From positions 124,001 through 188,000 of the forward strand of contig PGXY01000010.1 of NCBI GenBank assembly GCA_002839375.1: 64,000 nt of DNA, in the 5' to 3' direction. The notes beneath the pieces were generated by a model that worked only from the letters and a program-made list of their open reading frames with translations, did no database searches and was not told the origin of the DNA. Both the position numbers and the translations under genes were made by a program. Positions 17,207 to 26,951 of the stretch are shown here, piece after piece (position 1 is the first letter of the stretch; the number at the start of each line of letters is the position of its first letter). The DNA comes from Spirochaetae bacterium HGW-Spirochaetae-1. GTDB lineage: Bacteria; Spirochaetota; UBA4802; UBA5550.

Positions 17207-17814
17207 AGTCGGTTCGTATTATTGCCGGCAGCTACCGGGGAAGAGTTATTCCCTTCGACGTGAGGAAGTTCAATGACGCTGATATCACCCCCCAGAAGGT
17301 AAAGGAGGCCCTTTTTTCCATTCTGGGCGATATAAACGGGAAATATTTCCTCGACCTTTTTGGCGGTTCAGGACAGGTCGGTTTTGAGGCCGTGAGCAGG
17401 GGTGCCAAAGGGGTGGTCATAAATGAATCGGACCGCCGGCGATATGAGTTTATCCGGCATTATGCCACGCAGTTCCCTGAAGCTGAAAGGCCCCAGGTCC
17501 TGAATTACCCGGCGTTCCGGGCTCTCAGGTTTCTCCACAACCGTGAACGGTATTTCGATTTTATCTATATCGATCCGCCCTATGAAAAAATCAGCGGCAA
17601 GGTTCCGGTCTATGTTGAAATTCTCGATGAAGTGGGGCGCTACCGCGATATTTGTGAAAAGGCCGTTGTCGTACTCCAGCATTTCAGCGCCAATGAGCTT
17701 GACCGGAATATACGGGGCTTTTCTTTCATAAAAAGAAGGGATTACGGCAGCACAGCCCTTTCTTTTTACAAATTTGTAACACAGGATACGGACAATACTA
17801 TTGATAATATTTAG
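17203..17814 (+). CDS. rsmD: 16S rRNA (guanine966-N2)-methyltransferase
   Basis: A 203-residue Rossmann-fold methyltransferase. MKSVRIIAGSYRGR at the start, ITPQKVKEALFSIL (about 29-42), the SAM-binding DLFGGSGQVGFEAVSRGA (about 51-68) and the catalytic IDPPY (about 123-127) are hallmark RsmD features; the family more often reads DLFAGSG. It methylates G966 of 16S rRNA during small-subunit assembly. The start overlaps the preceding gene's stop (ATGA). In many bacteria rsmD is followed by coaD; here it is followed by glnS instead. Confidence 0.92.
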   Translation: MKSVRIIAGSYRGRVIPFDVRKFNDADITPQKVKEALFSILGDINGKYFLDLFGGSGQVGFEAVSRGAKGVVINESDRRRYEFIRHYATQFPEAERPQVLNYPAFRALRFLHNRERYFDFIYIDPPYEKISGKVPVYVEILDEVGRYRDICEKAVVVLQHFSANELDRNIRGFSFIKRRDYGSTALSFYKFVTQDTDNTIDNI

Positions 17815-17911
17815 CCGTATAATACCTTTGTAGTAAATGGGACATGCTCATAGTTGTTTATGTAAAGTCCCTGTTGATTTTTCTAATAAATTGCTGTAAA
17901 AGAGGTGCCAA

Positions 17912-19663
17912 ATGAAATCCGACGGTGATGGGAAAATCGGTGAAACCGATGCCGCAGGTGAAGCTGAGAAAGAGAAAACCACTCCTTCCAACTTTATCAA
18001 GGATATTATCCGCGAAGATATCAGGAACAATAAAAACAATGGGCAGGTCGTTACGCGCTTCCCGCCGGAACCGAACGGGTATCTTCATATTGGTCATGCC
18101 AAATCCATATGCCTGAACTTCGGTCTTGCCCGGGAGTTCAAGGGACGCTGCCACCTTCGATTTGACGATACCAATCCCGTGAAGGAAGAGGATGAGTATG
18201 TGGAATCCATCAAGGCCGATGTTCGCTGGCTGGGATTCGACTGGGGAGAGCATCTCTATTTTGCATCGGATTACTTCGGGCAGCTCTATGAATGGGCTGT
18301 ACAGATGATAAAGGCCGGGAAGGCCTATGTTTGTGATCTTACGGGCGATCAAATCAGGGAGCACCGCGGGACCCTCACCTCTTCGGGCAAAGAGAGCCCC
18401 TACCGGAACAGGTCCGTGGAGGAAAACCTCGATCTTTTCGAGAAAATGAAAAACGGAGAGTTCCCCGACGGGTCAAAGACCCTGCGGGCTAAAATAGACA
18501 TGACATCGGGTAATATCAATATGCGCGATCCCGTAATGTATCGCATATTGAAGGCCGAACATCACCGCACAGGGAATACGTGGTGCATATATCCCATGTA
18601 CGACTATACCCACGGGCAATCCGATTCCATTGAAAATATTACCCATTCCATTTGCACCCTGGAGTTCGAGATTCACCGTCCTCTTTATGATTGGTTTTGC
18701 CGTGAGTTGGGTATACATCATCCCCAGCAGATAGAATTCGCTCGTCTCAATCTCACCTACACGGTCATGAGCAAGAGGAAACTCCTGCAACTCGTTAAGG
18801 AAAAACATGTAAAGGGATGGGACGATCCGCGCATGCCTACCATCGCCGGGCTCCGCAGGCGTGGATATACTCCCGAAGCCATCCAGGATTTCGCCGAGAG
18901 GATCGGTGTGGCAAAGGCGGACAGCACCGTTGATATTGCTTTTCTTGAATTCTGTCTGAGGGAAGATCTGAATAAAAAAGCGATACGGGCCATGGCCGTA
19001 CTCCGTCCTTTGAAAGTGGTGCTCACAAATTATCCTGAAGGGAAAGTGGAGGAACTGGAGGCGGAAAACAATCCCGAAGACCCGTCAATGGGAACGAGAA
19101 AAATTCCTTTTAGCAGGGAAATCTATATTGAAGAGGATGATTTCCGTGAGGATCCTCCGAAGAAATTTTTCAGGCTGGCCCCGGGAGCGGAGGTCCGGCT
19201 TAAACACGCATATCTCATCAGGTGCGAGGAAGTGATAAAAGACGGCCAGGGCCGCATCACGGAACTCCGCTGTACTTATGATCCTGCCACGAAAAGCGGT
19301 GAGGGGGCCGTGGAACGAAAGGTGAAGGGGACGCTGCACTGGGTATCGGCTCCCCATGCCGTGAATGCCCAGGTGCGGCTCTATGAGCACCTTTTCATCA
19401 AAGAGAATCCCGATGAAGCGGAAGAGGGGAAGACATTCCTGGATAATATCAATCCCGATTCTCTTGTCGTGCTGGACAACTGCATGCTGGAGCCGGGACT
19501 GGGCAGTGCCAAAACCGGAGACAGGTTCCAGTTTTTAAGGCACGGATATTTCTGTGTTGATCCCGATTCAACCGGTGAACGGCTTGTTTTCAACAGGACC
19601 GTGGCGCTGCGTGATACCTGGGCCAAGATAGAGAAGTCCATGAAGGAAACCCCGCAGGCGTAG
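17912..19663 (+). CDS. glnS: Glutaminyl-tRNA synthetase
   Basis: A 583-residue class I aminoacyl-tRNA synthetase. [15 protein letters not shown] (about residues 51-65) contains the HIGH motif in the GlnRS-specific context, [13 protein letters not shown] follows, and MSKRKL (about 288) is the KMSKS equivalent. The beta-barrel anticodon-binding domain fills the C-terminal half. It charges tRNA-Gln directly. The first ~35 residues are an extra charged N-terminal segment compared with the usual family start. GAGGTG precedes the ATG. A separate GluRS is present at 30458-31900, so the two enzymes divide Glu and Gln charging. Confidence 0.95.
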   Translation: MKSDGDGKIGETDAAGEAEKEKTTPSNFIKDIIREDIRNNKNNGQVVTRFPPEPNGYLHIGHAKSICLNFGLAREFKGRCHLRFDDTNPVKEEDEYVESIKADVRWLGFDWGEHLYFASDYFGQLYEWAVQMIKAGKAYVCDLTGDQIREHRGTLTSSGKESPYRNRSVEENLDLFEKMKNGEFPDGSKTLRAKIDMTSGNINMRDPVMYRILKAEHHRTGNTWCIYPMYDYTHGQSDSIENITHSICTLEFEIHRPLYDWFCRELGIHHPQQIEFARLNLTYTVMSKRKLLQLVKEKHVKGWDDPRMPTIAGLRRRGYTPEAIQDFAERIGVAKADSTVDIAFLEFCLREDLNKKAIRAMAVLRPLKVVLTNYPEGKVEELEAENNPEDPSMGTRKIPFSREIYIEEDDFREDPPKKFFRLAPGAEVRLKHAYLIRCEEVIKDGQGRITELRCTYDPATKSGEGAVERKVKGTLHWVSAPHAVNAQVRLYEHLFIKENPDEAEEGKTFLDNINPDSLVVLDNCMLEPGLGSAKTGDRFQFLRHGYFCVDPDSTGERLVFNRTVALRDTWAKIEKSMKETPQA

Positions 19664-19675
19664 CAAAGCTGCCTG

Positions 19676-22600
19676 TCAGCTGAAGGGCAGGGTGATGGTA
19701 AAGGTGGTTCCTTCGCCGGGCTGTGAACTGGCGCTGATGGATCCGTGATGGTTTTGCGTTATAATGAAATAGGACACCGAGAGTCCCAGGCCGGTTCCGT
19801 CGCCCACGGGTTTTGTCGTGTAAAAGGGCTCAAAAATTCTGTAGCGCACAGTCTCCTCCATGCCCGGGCCGTTATCTGATAAATGGATGACGGCCCTGTT
19901 CGCCTGCTCCATGGTCCTGATGGTAATACGGGGTTCGAATTCTTCATCTCTTTTTTCATTGAGAGCATGGGCCGCGTTTTTTAGTATATTAAAAATAACC
20001 TGTTCGATCTCATTTCTTATACAAAGAACCCTGGACAGGGCCATGTCGTATTCCCTTTTTATAATAATGTGTTTGAAATCATAGTTTTTCTTCATATCAT
20101 AATCGCTGGAAACCAGTTCGATGGAATCATTGATGAGCTTGTTTATATCCGTGGATGTCTTTTCCGTGCCGGCCGTTCTGCTGAACTGAAGCATATTGCT
20201 TACGATTTTTGCGGCGCGGGAACCGGCATTCTGTATGCTCTCAAGGTATTTGTAAATTTCACGTTTCTCCAGATAACCGTGCATCTGCGGGAGGTCAAGG
20301 TGGAGCGATTCAGCTGTCTTAAGGTTTTGGGCGTTGTTTATATCAAAGCGTCGCTTGACGCTTTCAGCAGCCAGCATTATTATTCCCAGTGGGTTGTTGA
20401 TCTCATGGGCCATGCCCGCGGCAAGTCCGGCCACTGTCATCATTTTTTCCGTCTGGAGCATTATTTCCTCGGTGCGTTTACGTTCCGTGATGTCCGTTCC
20501 CATGCTGAATAAAAAATCGAACGATCCGTCCCTCCTGAAAAGTGAGCAGGAATACCATTCCACGGTGAGAATGCGGCCGCTCCGAGAAATGATGTCGAAT
20601 TGTCTTGTCGATTCCGACGGACAGGAAGATAGCCCGCACTGAACCTCCTGCGCAGCATCCCTGTCCTCTTCAGTAACAAAGAGGGAGATGAAATCACCGC
20701 CCATTACCTCATCAAGGTTGTATCCCAGGGCCCTAAGCGCCGCATCGTTCATCATCAGTATACGGCCGTTCCCGTCCAGGGCCACATAAAATAGCGGCGA
20801 GGCTTGAATGAATATTTTATTGAAATCGCTTTGCTGCATCGCTTCCTGTTGAGCCTTGGTCCGTTCAGCCAGTTCCCGGGCCAGTTCCTGCGACCTGATA
20901 TTCACCAGTTTTTTAAGGCTCCTGTTCCATTGGAGGATTAAGATTATTATGAATATAAAAATGCCGGTAGATACCATCAGCATAATGAAGAAGTTATGGT
21001 CCGATTCAATGTCATAGTTCAGGCCCAACCATTTTTTTTTCAATTGCTGTTGTTCATTGGTAGTTATGTGGTTCATGGCTTTCTCGAGAATGTTGTGCAG
21101 TATGGGGATATCCTTCCGCGAAGCTATTGACAGGCTGTAGCTGAATTCTGCGTCACCGGCAATACGGAAGTTTATAAGTCCTTCTCTTTCTATAATCCAT
21201 GACGCTGCCGGCAGGCTGGTAACCATTGCGTCAACCTCACCGAAAGACAATTTTCGCAAACCCTCGGTTTCATTGTTGACGAGATTGATCGGCACCCCGG
21301 GGAAGCGGGATTTAATGTAACCCTCAAGAGCTGTTCCTCTGACGAGAGCTGTTTTGAAATTTCTGAGATCGGCGAGTGTGAGATTATTTTTTAAATTTTT
21401 CCTGACCAGGATGACATTCTGAACCGTTAAATAAGGTTTGGTAAAGGATAGATAGAGGGAACGATCCGGAGTCTGGCTGATTAACCCAATGACATCAACT
21501 TTACCGGTTTTAGCGCTGATGATTGTATTATCCCAACTGCTCATGGGGACGATTTTAAAGGAAAACTGAAGTTTTTTTTCAATTTTGTTTATTATATCGG
21601 CGGTATAACCGGTGTAGACGCCATTTTCATCGATAAACTCTATAGGCGCCCATACGGGATTCACGGCAAGAGTTGTCTTGTTATTATTGTTCATCAGCCA
21701 TTGTTGTTCTTCGTCGGTGAGTTTTATTTCAGGGCTGTCCGCAGTCATATAATAATAAAAACCGGCTAAGATCAGAAAGGCCAGTATGAACATGCTGGCA
21801 ATTAAGGGAACGGTGAGATAAAGATATTTGCCCGACAGAAGCTGCCGGATGGATACAATGCTCGCGGGCCCATCATTTCGGCGCGCAACATGCATGGATT
21901 TTTTTAGAAATTTAAGGAAAAGGATTATGGCCAGGATCATTGCTATGCCGGCAGACAAGAGTATGACCAGTGACCTGAGCCGGTTTCGTTCCATATGGGA
22001 CGATGCCTGTTCAAGATGTATCCATTTCCTGTAGATTTCCTCGCGTTCATCGGGTGTAATTGAAGCGAGTCCTTTTTCCAGTATACGGTTCAGTATAGGC
22101 CAGTCGTTCCTGGAACCGATGGAAAAATCGTATGTGTGTCCCGTTTCCCCCGCCACGCGCAGATTTTTTATATTCAGCTTTTCTATATAATACGAGGCTA
22201 CATCAAGCTGCACAAGAGCTGCCCTGGCTTTTCCTTCAGACACCATCTTCAGTGAAGTCTGCTCATCGGGTACCTGGATTATGTCAAGTTTTGGGAAATG
22301 TTCGCTTGCATAATTGATTACCTGGTAACCTTTTGTCGCGGTTACTTTTTTACCGGGAAGATCTTCCATGCTGTTGATGGACTGGTCATCCTGTCGTACG
22401 ATTATCATGGTGGAAGAATGAAAGAAAGGCGTGGTAAAGTTGAAGTATTCCCGCCGCTCCGGTGTGTTAACAATGGTCATGATGACGTCGATTTCCCGGT
22501 TTTTGGCCATACTCAGCATGGATGCCCACTCATGTACCGTCACCTTTTTAAAATGGAACCCCAGCCGCTTTTCCAGTATAATTAGATAATCTTCGGCCAT

Positions 22601-22801
22601 ACCGGTGAAAGAGCCTGATTCATCGAGAAAATGGAGAGGAGGATAATTGGTTTCGGGGGCCAGGATTATTTTACCGTCATGTTCATGGAGCCACTGCTTT
22701 TCTTCCCCGGTAAGTTCTATTGTCGATGCCATGACCCGGGCCGGGGTTATGGCAATGCCAAGCAGTAGTACTATGGCGGGTAATGTTAAGGCCGTTTTCA
22801 T
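19676..22801 (-). CDS. Hybrid sensor histidine kinase with two periplasmic solute-binding domains and PAS
   Basis: A ~1040-residue membrane sensor. After a signal/anchor helix come a family 3 solute-binding domain (about residues 33-270), a membrane helix (about 281-301), a cytoplasmic linker, a second helix (about 335-357), a second family 3 binding domain (about 365-600), a third helix (about 611-632), a PAS domain (about 665-775), HisKA with GMAHEINNPLG (phospho-His about residue 800) and HATPase_c with DNGPGM and GTGLGL. The layout recalls BvgS/EvgS, which also carry tandem binding domains, but here they are separated by membrane helices. It probably senses small periplasmic solutes such as amino acids. 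No receiver domain or response regulator gene is adjacent. An ATG six bases upstream (22807) is possible; AGGA spacing favours 22801. Confidence 0.88.
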   Translation of the reverse strand: MKTALTLPAIVLLLGIAITPARVMASTIELTGEEKQWLHEHDGKIILAPETNYPPLHFLDESGSFTGMAEDYLIILEKRLGFHFKKVTVHEWASMLSMAKNREIDVIMTIVNTPERREYFNFTTPFFHSSTMIIVRQDDQSINSMEDLPGKKVTATKGYQVINYASEHFPKLDIIQVPDEQTSLKMVSEGKARAALVQLDVASYYIEKLNIKNLRVAGETGHTYDFSIGSRNDWPILNRILEKGLASITPDEREEIYRKWIHLEQASSHMERNRLRSLVILLSAGIAMILAIILFLKFLKKSMHVARRNDGPASIVSIRQLLSGKYLYLTVPLIASMFILAFLILAGFYYYMTADSPEIKLTDEEQQWLMNNNNKTTLAVNPVWAPIEFIDENGVYTGYTADIINKIEKKLQFSFKIVPMSSWDNTIISAKTGKVDVIGLISQTPDRSLYLSFTKPYLTVQNVILVRKNLKNNLTLADLRNFKTALVRGTALEGYIKSRFPGVPINLVNNETEGLRKLSFGEVDAMVTSLPAASWIIEREGLINFRIAGDAEFSYSLSIASRKDIPILHNILEKAMNHITTNEQQQLKKKWLGLNYDIESDHNFFIMLMVSTGIFIFIIILILQWNRSLKKLVNIRSQELARELAERTKAQQEAMQQSDFNKIFIQASPLFYVALDGNGRILMMNDAALRALGYNLDEVMGGDFISLFVTEEDRDAAQEVQCGLSSCPSESTRQFDIISRSGRILTVEWYSCSLFRRDGSFDFLFSMGTDITERKRTEEIMLQTEKMMTVAGLAAGMAHEINNPLGIIMLAAESVKRRFDINNAQNLKTAESLHLDLPQMHGYLEKREIYKYLESIQNAGSRAAKIVSNMLQFSRTAGTEKTSTDINKLINDSIELVSSDYDMKKNYDFKHIIIKREYDMALSRVLCIRNEIEQVIFNILKNAAHALNEKRDEEFEPRITIRTMEQANRAVIHLSDNGPGMEETVRYRIFEPFYTTKPVGDGTGLGLSVSYFIITQNHHGSISASSQPGEGTTFTITLPFS

Positions 22802-22919
22802 TTTCATTTCCTGATTGGAGCCCCTATCTTTCGGCTGCTTTGAAGTATACAGTGAAAAGGGGGAACGGTCAAGTATTTAAATCGATAAGGACCAGTGGGT
22901 TAAGAGCCGGATTGTTTTA

Positions 22920-22952
22920 ACGCCGCAGCCGCTTTTAAAGCGTCTACGGCGT
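22920..22952. repeat. 33-bp imperfect inverted repeat
   Basis: ACGCCGCAGCCGCTTT and AAAGCGTCTACGGCGT form a 16-base stem with two mismatches around a single-base loop. It lies between the sensor kinase gene and the small membrane protein gene. There is no T run on either side, so it is not a standard terminator; it could be an RNA-stabilising hairpin or a protein-binding site. Confidence 0.6.
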
Positions 22953-22962
22953 CATTGAAACA

Positions 22963-23157
22963 TTATTCTTTTATTTCCTTTTTATCCTTCTGTATAAATT
23001 GTTCGAAGATTATATCTGCTACAAAAACAGCAGCGGTTATAATGGTTATAATAAGCCATGCCCCGTATGAGAAATGAAGCTTGCCATAATAATCTCCAAA
23101 TAAAATACACACTGCGGCAAAGGCCGCTGTAAACAGTGTTACGCCAAGAGGACTCAT
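22963..23157 (-). CDS. Small two-helix membrane protein, unknown function
   Basis: A 64-residue hydrophobic protein, MSPLGVTLFTAAFAAVCILF onwards, with two predicted membrane helices (about residues 5-21 and 31-52) and a Lys/Glu-rich cytoplasmic tail. GGAGAA eight bases before the ATG supports translation. I do not recognise a family. It is upstream of the sensor kinase gene on the same strand, separated by an inverted repeat. Confidence 0.55.
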   Translation of the reverse strand: MSPLGVTLFTAAFAAVCILFGDYYGKLHFSYGAWLIITIITAAVFVADIIFEQFIQKDKKEIKE

Positions 23158-23209
23158 ATGTTTTCTCCATGTTTTAATAGTTATAATTGCAGGGAAACAT
23201 GAAGATGAG

Positions 23210-23530
23210 TCAGAGAAAAGTGGAGGAGCTCCATCGGGGATATTTATTCTGAAGAAATATTTGAATAGTTGCTGAAAATCCCTTTCTGCTTTTTATCGAA
23301 GGAGCGGGCATCGGGACAGTATCGGCTAAGGCATGCACGGTTATGATAAGCTTATGCAGATAAACAATTGACGCCGGCGCCGCTTCGCTGATGAAAACAA
23401 TTTCGGAACTGTGGTCGTCTCTGTGCTGCCGGGAGTTCTCAACAGGGTAGGCCGATGCAAGACTGTACCCCAACAGGTACAGTGCTGTAAAGAAAGCAAT
23501 AAGTGTTTTTATGTGTCGGCCTTTTAACAT
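23210..23530 (-). CDS. Small exported protein, unknown function
   Basis: A 106-residue protein with a convincing signal peptide (about residues 1-27, cleavage near ASA-YP). The mature part is His/Asp-rich at first (QHRDDHSSEI) and then uncharged and amphipathic. No recognised domain. It lies 67 bases downstream of the radical SAM gene on the same strand with only a weak ribosome binding site, so it could be the tail of that operon or a spurious frame. Confidence 0.45.
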   Translation of the reverse strand: MLKGRHIKTLIAFFTALYLLGYSLASAYPVENSRQHRDDHSSEIVFISEAAPASIVYLHKLIITVHALADTVPMPAPSIKSRKGFSATIQIFLQNKYPRWSSSTFL

Positions 23531-23596
23531 GTCCAGACGCCTCTGACCGCGACAAATATAATCATAATTTTGCCAATAGTAAAGTAAATAATTACT

Positions 23597-24517
23597 CTAA
23601 ATTTTTTCATACAGCTTTTCGCAACTGCGGCAGAGAGGGTTCGTGACCCTGTTTTCGCGGAATTCTTTCCGCAGCGATTCCATCCTCTCACCGGTCCAGA
23701 TTTCCCGGAGAGACTGTATTTTGAGGTCGCCGCAGACATACTTGTTGTTGAAATCAAAGCAGCAGGGGACGACCGTGCCGTCCCAGGTGATGGTCATCCG
23801 TTCGAAGGGGAATGTGCAGGTCACCGTTGGAGATTTTTCCGGTTTGTTATAACCGCTTTCCCCTTCCGTAAGCTCATTGATTTCTTTGCAGGAACCGTCC
23901 CAGGTTATGAAAGTCTTCGGCAGAAAGGAATCAATTCCCTCCATGGACTCCCAGTATTCCCTGCGTGCATCGATGCTTTTACTGTTCCGGTAAAAATCAA
24001 TCATGGAAAGAATGACGGTGGTTTCGGACTTCATCTCTTTTTTAAGGTGAAGAAAGCGCATGAGCCGTTCATGGGATACGGTATAGGCCTTTTCCATGCC
24101 GCGGATTTTCATGAAGGATTCATCGTCATGGCCGTCCAGGGAAATGTACAGTGTATGCGGTTCGGCATGGATCAGTTTCTCTGAAACGGGGTCTGTGAGC
24201 ATCCAGGGATTAATGGAGAGGCCCGTGTGTATACCCTGTGCATTGGCATGCCTGATAAAAAGATCAAAACTGGGGTGGAGCAGGCTCTCGCCGAAGTGGT
24301 GAAGCCAGAGAATCTGTGTTCCGGCGAACCGGGGATTCACGCTGATCAGTTCATCGATGGCCTTTCTGTACAGCTCAAAATCCATGAATCCCTGCGGGCG
24401 GGTCATAGATTTTGTCCTGGGGCACATGACGCAGCGCATTGGACACCGGTTGGTCAGTTCAATGTTGAAAATTCCGAAGGCGTGGTCTGTCATGGAGTTT
24501 TCTTCCCGGGGGCCCAT
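23597..24517 (-). CDS. Radical SAM protein with SPASM-like C-terminal cysteine cluster
   Basis: A 306-residue enzyme. ELTNRCPMRCVMC (about residues 17-29) contains the CxxxCxxC motif that binds the radical SAM [4Fe-4S] cluster. The C-terminal region has VPCCFDFNN and a late CRSC, as in SPASM/twitch domains that hold auxiliary clusters, and TWDGTVVPCC is typical of these. Such enzymes modify peptides or other substrates by radical chemistry. The start at 24517 has AAGGAAT ahead and follows the SET-domain gene by 16 bases; a longer frame to 24625 runs inside that gene and is unlikely, and an internal ATG at 24493 is possible. The substrate is unknown. It is probably co-transcribed with the SET-domain protein. 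Confidence 0.85.
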   Translation of the reverse strand: MGPREENSMTDHAFGIFNIELTNRCPMRCVMCPRTKSMTRPQGFMDFELYRKAIDELISVNPRFAGTQILWLHHFGESLLHPSFDLFIRHANAQGIHTGLSINPWMLTDPVSEKLIHAEPHTLYISLDGHDDESFMKIRGMEKAYTVSHERLMRFLHLKKEMKSETTVILSMIDFYRNSKSIDARREYWESMEGIDSFLPKTFITWDGSCKEINELTEGESGYNKPEKSPTVTCTFPFERMTITWDGTVVPCCFDFNNKYVCGDLKIQSLREIWTGERMESLRKEFRENRVTNPLCRSCEKLYEKI

Positions 24518-24533
24518 GAAAAGATTCCTTTTC

Positions 24534-25061
24534 CTATGCCCTTTCCTTCCGCAGTTTTTTGATTTCTTCCTGCATGAAGGCGGCGAAATGGATGCCGTAG
24601 ACGGGCACCAGGGTTTTCCAGTCATCTTTCGTTATTTTCTTCCTGCAGTTATGTGCGCCGCAGGAGCAGACAAATTCCTGGTCAAAATTGGCGATGAAGG
24701 TTCCGTAATCCACGGTGAGTTCCTCGCCCGGTGCTATGTCGCGGCGGGCGATAATATTGTCGCGGGAATCGTAGATCATGTTGGGGTCGCAACTGTGATT
24801 CATGTAATTGGCTATGTGCCGGGCGCAGGTCCAGTCGAAGGTGCCGATGATTTTGCCGAAATCCAGGTCATAACAGTACCGGAGAAAAAGCGATCTCTTC
24901 TCACCGGTAAGTGACTGCATCTCCGTAGTTGTGAGGGTTACCCATCCCTCCTTCTCATCCTCGACCCAGTCATCATAGCTGAAGAGGATAGTCCCCTTTT
25001 TAATGGCTTCGTCAGTGTAAAGCCCCGAGCCCGAGGCCGGAGTGGATTGCTTTGTTATCAT
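24534..25061 (-). CDS. SET-domain protein (putative protein lysine methyltransferase)
   Basis: A ~175-residue protein with a complete SET fold signature: GSGLYTDEAIKKGT near the start, NYMNHSCDPN (about residues 86-95), GEELTVDYG (about 112-120) and the post-SET zinc motif CSCGAHNC (about 130-137). SET enzymes transfer methyl groups from SAM to protein lysines; in bacteria targets are mostly unknown. The frame extends upstream to 25154, but ATG 25061 gives the usual SET start. The ribosome binding site is weak, so the start is uncertain. The radical SAM gene follows 16 bases downstream on the same strand. Confidence 0.82.
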   Translation of the reverse strand: MITKQSTPASGSGLYTDEAIKKGTILFSYDDWVEDEKEGWVTLTTTEMQSLTGEKRSLFLRYCYDLDFGKIIGTFDWTCARHIANYMNHSCDPNMIYDSRDNIIARRDIAPGEELTVDYGTFIANFDQEFVCSCGAHNCRKKITKDDWKTLVPVYGIHFAAFMQEEIKKLRKERA

Positions 25062-25386
25062 ACATCCCCCGAAACATGGCAGGGGTGCAGCGATGTCTAT
25101 GGGAACGACGGGAAAATGCCGCGGCGCCTTTTCTGCCCCTGAAATGATGTGCAATAGATGACCAGACCCGGCATAAAATCAAGCATAATTGAGGGGACAT
25201 AAAGATTTATCGGTGATTTCTATTTTTGAAAAATTTTATTGAAATCAGAAAATGGCATTTCCAATGAGGACAAAGAGAATTGACAAAATGAACAGTGTTT
25301 ACATTATTGAAAAAAAAGACCGGCCGTATGGTGCATCAATGACATTATAGGGTCAATTTTCAATCAAACAGAAAAAGGGGATGTGT

Positions 25387-26928
25387 ATGGGCAGCAAAAT
25401 GTATGTAAAGGTACTATTAATTCTACTGATTTTTTCCGCGCTGATATCTGTGCAGCATGGATTCGCGAATATCGATTATCTTCCCAATCAGAGCGCCGAA
25501 TATCACCGCACCATAAGCAGGAACGCCGCTACGGATGCCGCAGACATCGTGAACTACAACCCGGCAGGCACGGTTTTCCTGAGGGACGGTCTCTATATCA
25601 ATGCCGGGAACCAGATCGTTCCCAAACTCGATTATATCATCACCTACCAGGGACAGGAGTATAAGTCCGAGAAGCCCGTGTGGCTCCTGCCGGACCTCTA
25701 TGCCGTGTACAAGAAGGGGAACATCGCCTTTTTCGGCGCCTTCAATGTCCCGGCCGGCGGCGGTTCTGTGAATTATAAAAGCGGGGTACCCATGATGCCC
25801 ATGTATGTATCGCTGGTGAAAGAGGCGGCGATTCCCATCATTCAGGATCAGGCTGCTCAAGAACTTGATACTTTCCCTATAATCGGGGCATTATTCACCT
25901 ATGAATCCGCCCTGGAAGAAGTCCAGAATAATGTTGATTTGTCCGGCACAACAGTTACTTGGGATGGCGGCGCCATCGAAGGCAGCTCCATGTATCTGGC
26001 AGGCACTGTTGGGATGGCCGTGAAACCCATGGATGCGCTGTCATTGTCTCTGAGTGTTCGCGTCATGTATGCCCTCAACACGTATAAGGGATATTCAGCA
26101 TATATTATAGATCCTATTGCCTCTGGAAGCGGACTTTACGGTCCTACCGTTGCAAACGGTATAAATGATGCAGAAAATGAAACCGAACGCGTGGAACTGG
26201 ACGCTTCCACGAGCGCCCTGGGTTTCGGCAAGATCATCGGATTAGATGTGCGTCCCTTTCAGCTCTTCGGTATAAAGGCTTTCAATCTGGAGAGCCTGCT
26301 CGTGGGTCTCCGTTTCGAGGACGCCACGGTGCTGAAGTTCAAAGAGAAAGTAAATGATGGAAAGGACTTCGCCGGCATGTTCGTCGACGGCCGCAAGACC
26401 AATCGTGACCTGCCCATGCTCATCGCCGCGGGCGTGCATTACGACATCATGTCGTGGCTCTCGGCCAGCGTGAGCTTCACCTATTATTTCCTCAAGATGG
26501 CCGACAACGCCGAGGATACGGCCGAAGATGTGAACGTCTACGACGACGATTACGGCAACCCTTTTGATGTTTCCTTCGGTATAGAATACAAGCCCTTCAA
26601 CTGGCTGAAGTTCGGCACGGGATACCAGTACACCAATACGACGGGTAACAAGAATACCTATAATGACCTGGAATTTTCCCTGTCGTGCCATACCGTGGGT
26701 GTGGGCGTGGCTTACAAGCCCCTGCAGGACCTGACGCTGAACGCGGGTTTTTCAGCCACGATTTTTGCCAAACAGAAAGAGGTCACAGGACAGGAAGCCT
26801 TCCAGAAGAAAATTCTGGCCGTGGGCCTCGGTGCGGAATATGTATTCTTTACCGGCAGCAATGTTGATAATACGCAGGATAGGAAAAAAGACGAGAAACG
26901 CAAGCCTATGGATATGCGCCTGCGATAG
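25387..26928 (+). CDS. FadL/TodX-family outer membrane transport protein
   Basis: A 513-residue protein with an N-terminal signal peptide (about residues 1-28) and a mature part rich in alternating hydrophobic beta strands. The N-terminal hatch region with AATDAADIVNYNPAGTVFL (about 47-65) carries the NPAG motif of FadL-type channels, which carry fatty acids or other hydrophobic molecules across the outer membrane. The C-terminus is unusual: after a typical beta-strand run it ends in a charged tail KDEKRKPMDMRLR instead of a terminal aromatic residue. ATG 25387 is chosen because AAGGGG is well spaced for it; an ATG six bases earlier is too close. Confidence 0.85.
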   Translation: MGSKMYVKVLLILLIFSALISVQHGFANIDYLPNQSAEYHRTISRNAATDAADIVNYNPAGTVFLRDGLYINAGNQIVPKLDYIITYQGQEYKSEKPVWLLPDLYAVYKKGNIAFFGAFNVPAGGGSVNYKSGVPMMPMYVSLVKEAAIPIIQDQAAQELDTFPIIGALFTYESALEEVQNNVDLSGTTVTWDGGAIEGSSMYLAGTVGMAVKPMDALSLSLSVRVMYALNTYKGYSAYIIDPIASGSGLYGPTVANGINDAENETERVELDASTSALGFGKIIGLDVRPFQLFGIKAFNLESLLVGLRFEDATVLKFKEKVNDGKDFAGMFVDGRKTNRDLPMLIAAGVHYDIMSWLSASVSFTYYFLKMADNAEDTAEDVNVYDDDYGNPFDVSFGIEYKPFNWLKFGTGYQYTNTTGNKNTYNDLEFSLSCHTVGVGVAYKPLQDLTLNAGFSATIFAKQKEVTGQEAFQKKILAVGLGAEYVFFTGSNVDNTQDRKKDEKRKPMDMRLR

Positions 26929-26951
26929 TTAAGGCAGCGGGGCCGGAGGAT

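Noticed and set aside
24518-24625. N-terminal extension of the radical SAM protein
   Set aside because: It lies inside the SET-domain gene in a different frame, and a good ribosome binding site supports the later start at 24517.
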